NCBI GenBank assembly: GCA_029253805.1
Contig: JAQWYU010000061.1
Coordinates: 1-7,638, forward strand
Length of the DNA: 7,638 nt
Origin: Flavobacteriaceae bacterium
GTDB taxonomy: Bacteria; Bacteroidota; Bacteroidia; Flavobacteriales; Flavobacteriaceae
Direction: 5' to 3'
Each line of letters starts with the position of its first letter. Position 1 is the first letter of the stretch. Shown piece after piece: positions 4,402 through 7,638 of this stretch. The notes under the pieces are model-generated. The model saw only the letters and a program-made list of their open reading frames with translations, was not told the DNA's origin and searched no databases. The position numbers and the translations under genes were made by a program.

Positions 4402-7400
4402 TTAGTTGCTGTTAATGGTTAGGAATCCTTTTAGCGCATACTGCTGCTGTTCATAAGGATTAAAATATTTAAACACATAAAGGTAGGATCCTGTTGGGAG
4501 ATTAGAACCTGAGGAACTATTATATATCGTTCCGCCTCCGTATATGTTACCAACATTAGCTACACCTCTAAAAAGATTATCATCTACTCCATATTGCGTT
4601 TGCGAATAGATTAAATGGCCATCTCTATTATAAACTTCTAAACTATTATCAGGGAAATATTCCGCATTTTCAATTACCATGTAATCATTTTGTCCATTGC
4701 CGTTGAGTGAAAGTGCATTATATATTATCACCTCACATGGAATAACCGTTGGTACTACCTCCAAGCGCATAAGACTCTCACATCCAGATACAGCATCATA
4801 AAGTGTAGTATAATAAGATATACCATCTTCTAATAAAGTATCCATAGGCAGCATATTACCTCCATTAAAACTATCGTACCACTCAAGCGCAAAACCTTGA
4901 TCATCCAATTCTAAATCAGCTAATGTAGCTTCTCTAGCCAAACAAAACTCTAATTCAGTGGTGATTAAAATTGGGTCTGGAATGACATCTATCTCAACAC
5001 TCACTTCTAGTCTAGTTATACTCTCACAACCGTTTTGAGTCTGAGAAGCATAAAGCACCTGTCCATCTGAAAGGGCCGAACTAGGGTCTAAAATATTACC
5101 TCCTGTATCAGCATCATACCACTGAATATTTGATCCAACTGCGGATAAATCAGAAACGTTCACATTATCACAGAACGATTGAACCGCATCACCTGTAGGG
5201 GTTGTAACTGAGTTGATGGTTAGTGTCACTGCAATTCGAGTTAAACTAGCACAGCCTGAGTTGTTATTTATCGCTTCTGCAAAAAACGTTACTGTACCAG
5301 CTGTACCAAGTGAAGGATTGGCAACTACATTACTACCAGTTGCAGCATCATACCAAGTGATACTTTCACCAGCATTTGCTGATGCTGTAGCGACTAAGTT
5401 TTGAGCTTCATTGGTTTCACATTCTGTAATATCACCTCCACTAATTGGAGCTTCTGGAGCATTATCAACAATAATTCCAAAGAAATATCGACAAACAGTC
5501 TGAATATTTTCAGGACCGCCACTGCTGTAAATTTGATCCACCCAGAAAGTGGATGATTCAGTTGGCGATAAGGTAATACTTTCAGAAGTTTCTCCTGTAT
5601 TCCACAAGAAAGTTGCGCTGCCTAGAGAAGGGGAAGAACTCACAGAAACGGTTGCAATATCACCCTCACAAATAACAGAATTATCAATTGTAATTATAGG
5701 TTGTGGAGCCAAATATAAGAACTCAAAACGATCACTACTCTCACATCCATCAACGGTTTGAGAAATAAAATAATAAGTACCATCTGCTAGAAGATGACTG
5801 TCAGGCAATGCAGTACCGCCACTTGGGGCTGCATACCACTGCATGTTCTCTCCAGTAAAAGCATTGTTATTAGTTCCCACTGTAAAATCACTACAACCGC
5901 CCTGAACAGAATTACCTGTTGGAGCAGCTGGAGCTGTAACATCAATGGTAATGTATTCTCTACAAGTCACGCTATTTGTAGTAACATCTACCCAATATTC
6001 TGTAGTTTCTGTGGGGTTGACAGTAATTATTGATTCAGAATTGGATAACTCATATAACTTAAATGTGACCACATCGGGTCCGTTATCAACAAGAGGTGAA
6101 TCCCAAAAACCAACCTCTATTGAAGAAGAATTGGATGTAAAAGGATAACTGTAAGTATGATTTGTAGGATCATAAATATCAGGTGATGGTCTTAATCCTG
6201 GATTTTCACAAAATAGAGATGTCCAAATCCTAAGATTACATTCTGAATCAAATGGAGTTCCTTCAACTGTACCGTCAGATCCAGATTGGATGTAATAAGC
6301 AACATCTCTCTGATTACCTGCGCCACCGCCAAGACTAATGGTCCCTGAAACCTCAAGACGGTATATGTTTCCAGGGATAATTGAAAAAGTATTTTGAGAT
6401 ACAGTATTTGCAACTAAAGAATATTCGTCTACTAAAGTGCCTTGACCAGAAAAATTAGATTCTCCTGTAGACCACAAGTATGTTGAATTAACATCTCCAA
6501 CAACACTCAAATCCACACTCTCTCCAGCACAGACTTCTGTAGCTGATGCTGTGATAGTTATGTTTTGTATAGACACAGACACTTCTAATCTGTCTGTACT
6601 TTCACAACCTTCTATAATTTGAGATGCGTACAGTACTTGTCCGTCTATCAAGGCTGTTGCTGTACCTAATAAGTTACCCCCTGTCTCTACGTCATACCAC
6701 TGTATGTTATCTCCTGTAGCTGTTAAATCTGCAACGGTGGCTGAATTACAGAATGTTTGCTCTAAATCTCCTGTTGGAGCAGCTGGAGCAGTGATATTGA
6801 TGGTAACATATTCTCTGCAAGTAACTCCATTAGTCGTCACATCTACCCAGTATTCTGTGGTTTCTGTTGGTGTGACTGAAATATTTTCTGTGGTGTCGCC
6901 TGTGGACCAAATGTATGTTGAAGAATTGACTAATTGTTGAACTTCTGTTTCAGTGAGCGCTCGGTTCCAAATCGCTAAATCATCCATTTCTCCATAAAAT
7001 CGATTGCTGATAGGAACTAGTGTAGATCTACGGCCAAGAATTTTTGAAGTCGAATTACCTTGCCCTAATGATATACTATCAAAGCCCTCTGAAGTATTGG
7101 AGTTAGCGGCTTCAATGCCGTTTATATATAGTTTCACTGCATTACTTGACATATCAACCACCCCAACAATATTGATCCATTGATTTTCAAACTCATCTAC
7201 ATCGGTTGTTATACACTGCCAACTCAATCCTTCTGAGCCTTCTCCATAAAAATTAATCGCCTTTTGACTACCATCTTCAGCTGTTCCAGTTTGAATTGCA
7301 ATTCTCTGCTGCCATTGGTTTTGAGATAAACCATCGCTGATATCAAATAAATATCCTTGCAAATAACCAGTTAGATCCTCTTTCTTCATCCAAATTGATA

Positions 7401-7638
7401 CAGTAAATCCATCAGCGTCTGTAAATACTAAATTTTCACTAAGCGAAATATAATCATCCTCTGAGAAAAAACTATAGGCACTATTAGGGGTTCCATATTG
7501 GTCTGTAATTAGTGTAGCCCCATTAACGGATCCGTTATTCCCATTTCCACTCTCATCATTAGCATTCCCACAGAACGGCCAATAGCCAACCAGTCCAGTT
7601 TGTAAATTCGCTGGAAGTCCTGCAGAACTACACGCTGT
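4402..7638 (-). CDS. T9SS-secreted multidomain adhesin: LamG-like domain, Ig-like repeats, CHU_C (type B) C-terminal domain; N-terminus outside the window
   Basis: The frame is open through the right edge (83 codons beyond the Met codon at 7389), giving at least 1078 residues; the true start and signal peptide are not visible. Numbering from the window edge: residues 1-237 are a LamG/concanavalin-like lectin domain, opening with GLVGYWPFCGNANDESG and closing with YGEMDDLAIWNRALTETEVQQLV. Residues about 240-965 are Ig-like modules marked by [YF][LI]W[SN]TG, PTETTEYWVDV, QWYD..TGGN and G-C-E-S-x-x-R-[LF]-E-[VF] motifs. Residues about 969-1078 are a gliding-motility-associated C-terminal domain (TIGR04131/PF13585): LNGNGQNDY, LEVYNRDGHLIY and LPTGSYLYVFKY, ending KGFLTINSN. 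This domain directs export by the T9SS. The lectin and Ig parts suggest a surface or matrix role in adhesion, by inference. It is co-directional with and 1 base upstream of the PorP/SprF-like gene. One Ig-like module contains a large insertion (6040-6456). Confidence 0.95.
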   Translation of the reverse strand, partial: TACSSAGLPANLQTGLVGYWPFCGNANDESGNGNNGSVNGATLITDQYGTPNSAYSFFSEDDYISLSENLVFTDADGFTVSIWMKKEDLTGYLQGYLFDISDGLSQNQWQQRIAIQTGTAEDGSQKAINFYGEGSEGLSWQCITTDVDEFENQWINIVGVVDMSSNAVKLYINGIEAANSNTSEGFDSISLGQGNSTSKILGRRSTLVPISNRFYGEMDDLAIWNRALTETEVQQLVNSSTYIWSTGDTTENISVTPTETTEYWVDVTTNGVTCREYVTINITAPAAPTGDLEQTFCNSATVADLTATGDNIQWYDVETGGNLLGTATALIDGQVLYASQIIEGCESTDRLEVSVSIQNITITASATEVCAGESVDLSVVGDVNSTYLWSTGESNFSGQGTLVDEYSLVANTVSQNTFSIIPGNIYRLEVSGTISLGGGAGNQRDVAYYIQSGSDGTVEGTPFDSECNLRIWTSLFCENPGLRPSPDIYDPTNHTYSYPFTSNSSSIEVGFWDSPLVDNGPDVVTFKLYELSNSESIITVNPTETTEYWVDVTTNSVTCREYITIDVTAPAAPTGNSVQGGCSDFTVGTNNNAFTGENMQWYAAPSGGTALPDSHLLADGTYYFISQTVDGCESSDRFEFLYLAPQPIITIDNSVICEGDIATVSVSSSPSLGSATFLWNTGETSESITLSPTESSTFWVDQIYSSGGPENIQTVCRYFFGIIVDNAPEAPISGGDITECETNEAQNLVATASANAGESITWYDAATGSNVVANPSLGTAGTVTFFAEAINNNSGCASLTRIAVTLTINSVTTPTGDAVQSFCDNVNVSDLSAVGSNIQWYDADTGGNILDPSSALSDGQVLYASQTQNGCESITRLEVSVEIDVIPDPILITTELEFCLAREATLADLELDDQGFALEWYDSFNGGNMLPMDTLLEDGISYYTTLYDAVSGCESLMRLEVVPTVIPCEVIIYNALSLNGNGQNDYMVIENAEYFPDNSLEVYNRDGHLIYSQTQYGVDDNLFRGVANVGNIYGGGTIYNSSSGSNLPTGSYLYVFKYFNPYEQQQYALKGFLTINSN
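4990..5202 (-). repeat. Ig-like module copy, paralogous to 6568-6780
   Basis: This 71-residue stretch (from TPTGDAVQSFC to RLEVSVEI) aligns without gaps to the 71 residues encoded by 6568-6780 (APTGDLEQTFC to RLEVSVSI). I count about 45 identical residues by hand, including all of NIQWYD, TGGN, DGQVLYASQ and GCES. It is an internal duplication within the adhesin gene. Confidence 0.85.
5914..6024 (-). repeat. Ig-like half-module copy, near-identical to 6769-6879
   Basis: The 37 residues encoded here (TVNPTETTEYWVDVTTN, then VTCREY and TAPAAPTG) match those encoded by 6769-6879 in about 31 positions, and the DNA is also closely similar. This pair is more alike than the other modules and points to a recent internal duplication or gene conversion. 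Confidence 0.85.
6568..6780 (-). repeat. Ig-like module copy, paralogous to 4990-5202
   Basis: Partner of the 71-residue module at 4990-5202. It follows directly after the half-module at 6769-6879 in the protein, so the two together form a complete repeat of about 115 residues (WSTG motif to RLEVSVSI). Confidence 0.85.
6769..6879 (-). repeat. Ig-like half-module copy, near-identical to 5914-6024
   Basis: Partner of 5914-6024 (SVTPTETTEYWVDVTTN, then VTCREY and TAPAAPTG). In this copy it is preceded directly by YIWSTGDTTEN, the uninterrupted form of the module; in the other copy the same junction is split by the insertion at 6040-6456. Confidence 0.85.

Noticed and set aside
5213..6940. Several plus-strand open frames and one minus-strand frame of 60-80 codons (5213-5404, 5549-5761, 5794-6033, 5945-6148, 6192-6413, 6704-6940)
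   Set aside because: All are inside the adhesin gene in other frames. The similarity between 5945-6148 and 6704-6940 only mirrors the internal repeats of the adhesin.
4402..7389. Taking the Met codon at 7389 as the start of the adhesin
   Set aside because: The frame continues upstream to the window edge with typical LamG sequence (YWPFCGNANDESGNG), so this Met is internal and the gene is 5'-truncated by the window.

Overview
The window looks like chromosomal DNA of a flavobacterium-like Bacteroidota. The DNA is AT-rich, intergenic regions lack clear Shine-Dalgarno signals, and the right half encodes two hallmark parts of the type IX secretion system (T9SS): a secreted multidomain protein with a gliding-motility-associated (CHU_C, 'type B') C-terminal domain, and a PorP/SprF-family outer-membrane protein. 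All five convincing genes that are not broken, and a gene cut by the left edge, lie on the minus strand.

Layout from left to right. 1-449: N-terminal half of a secreted M20D-type amidohydrolase/peptidase, cut by the window edge. 450-810: no intact gene; the right part holds a decayed plus-strand reading frame (about 575-788) with one frame change and one in-frame stop. 811-1692: an unrecognised exported protein with a long coiled coil, with a plausible Bacteroidota-type promoter at 1769-1801. 1693-2094: promoter, a triple 11-bp tandem repeat and the first copy of an ~86-bp dispersed repeat. 2095-2992: a two-gene overlapping unit encoding a four-helix membrane protein (VanZ-like motifs) and a small anchored OB-fold protein of the tRNA_anti-like type. 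2993-3455: a gene-poor, scrambled stretch holding two strong hairpins, the last codons of a lost FISUMP-type gene and the second copy of the ~86-bp repeat. 3456-7638: porP/sprF-like gene and, one base upstream of it, the large T9SS cargo gene, which runs out of the right edge.

How the genes work together: the cargo (LamG-like lectin domain, then several Ig-like repeats, then the CHU_C domain) and the PorP/SprF protein form a cargo-plus-partner operon. In Flavobacterium, type B C-terminal domains such as that of SprB depend on a neighbouring SprF-like protein for secretion, so the second gene is probably the dedicated exporter/surface partner of the first. The other genes have no evident link to it.

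The main points of curiosity are the membrane-protein/OB-fold pair lying between two direct repeats, the FISUMP tail stranded with its terminator, and a ~139-residue domain inserted into one Ig-like repeat of the adhesin. I found no tRNA, rRNA, CRISPR array, intact insertion sequence or origin, and no clearly undescribed system.
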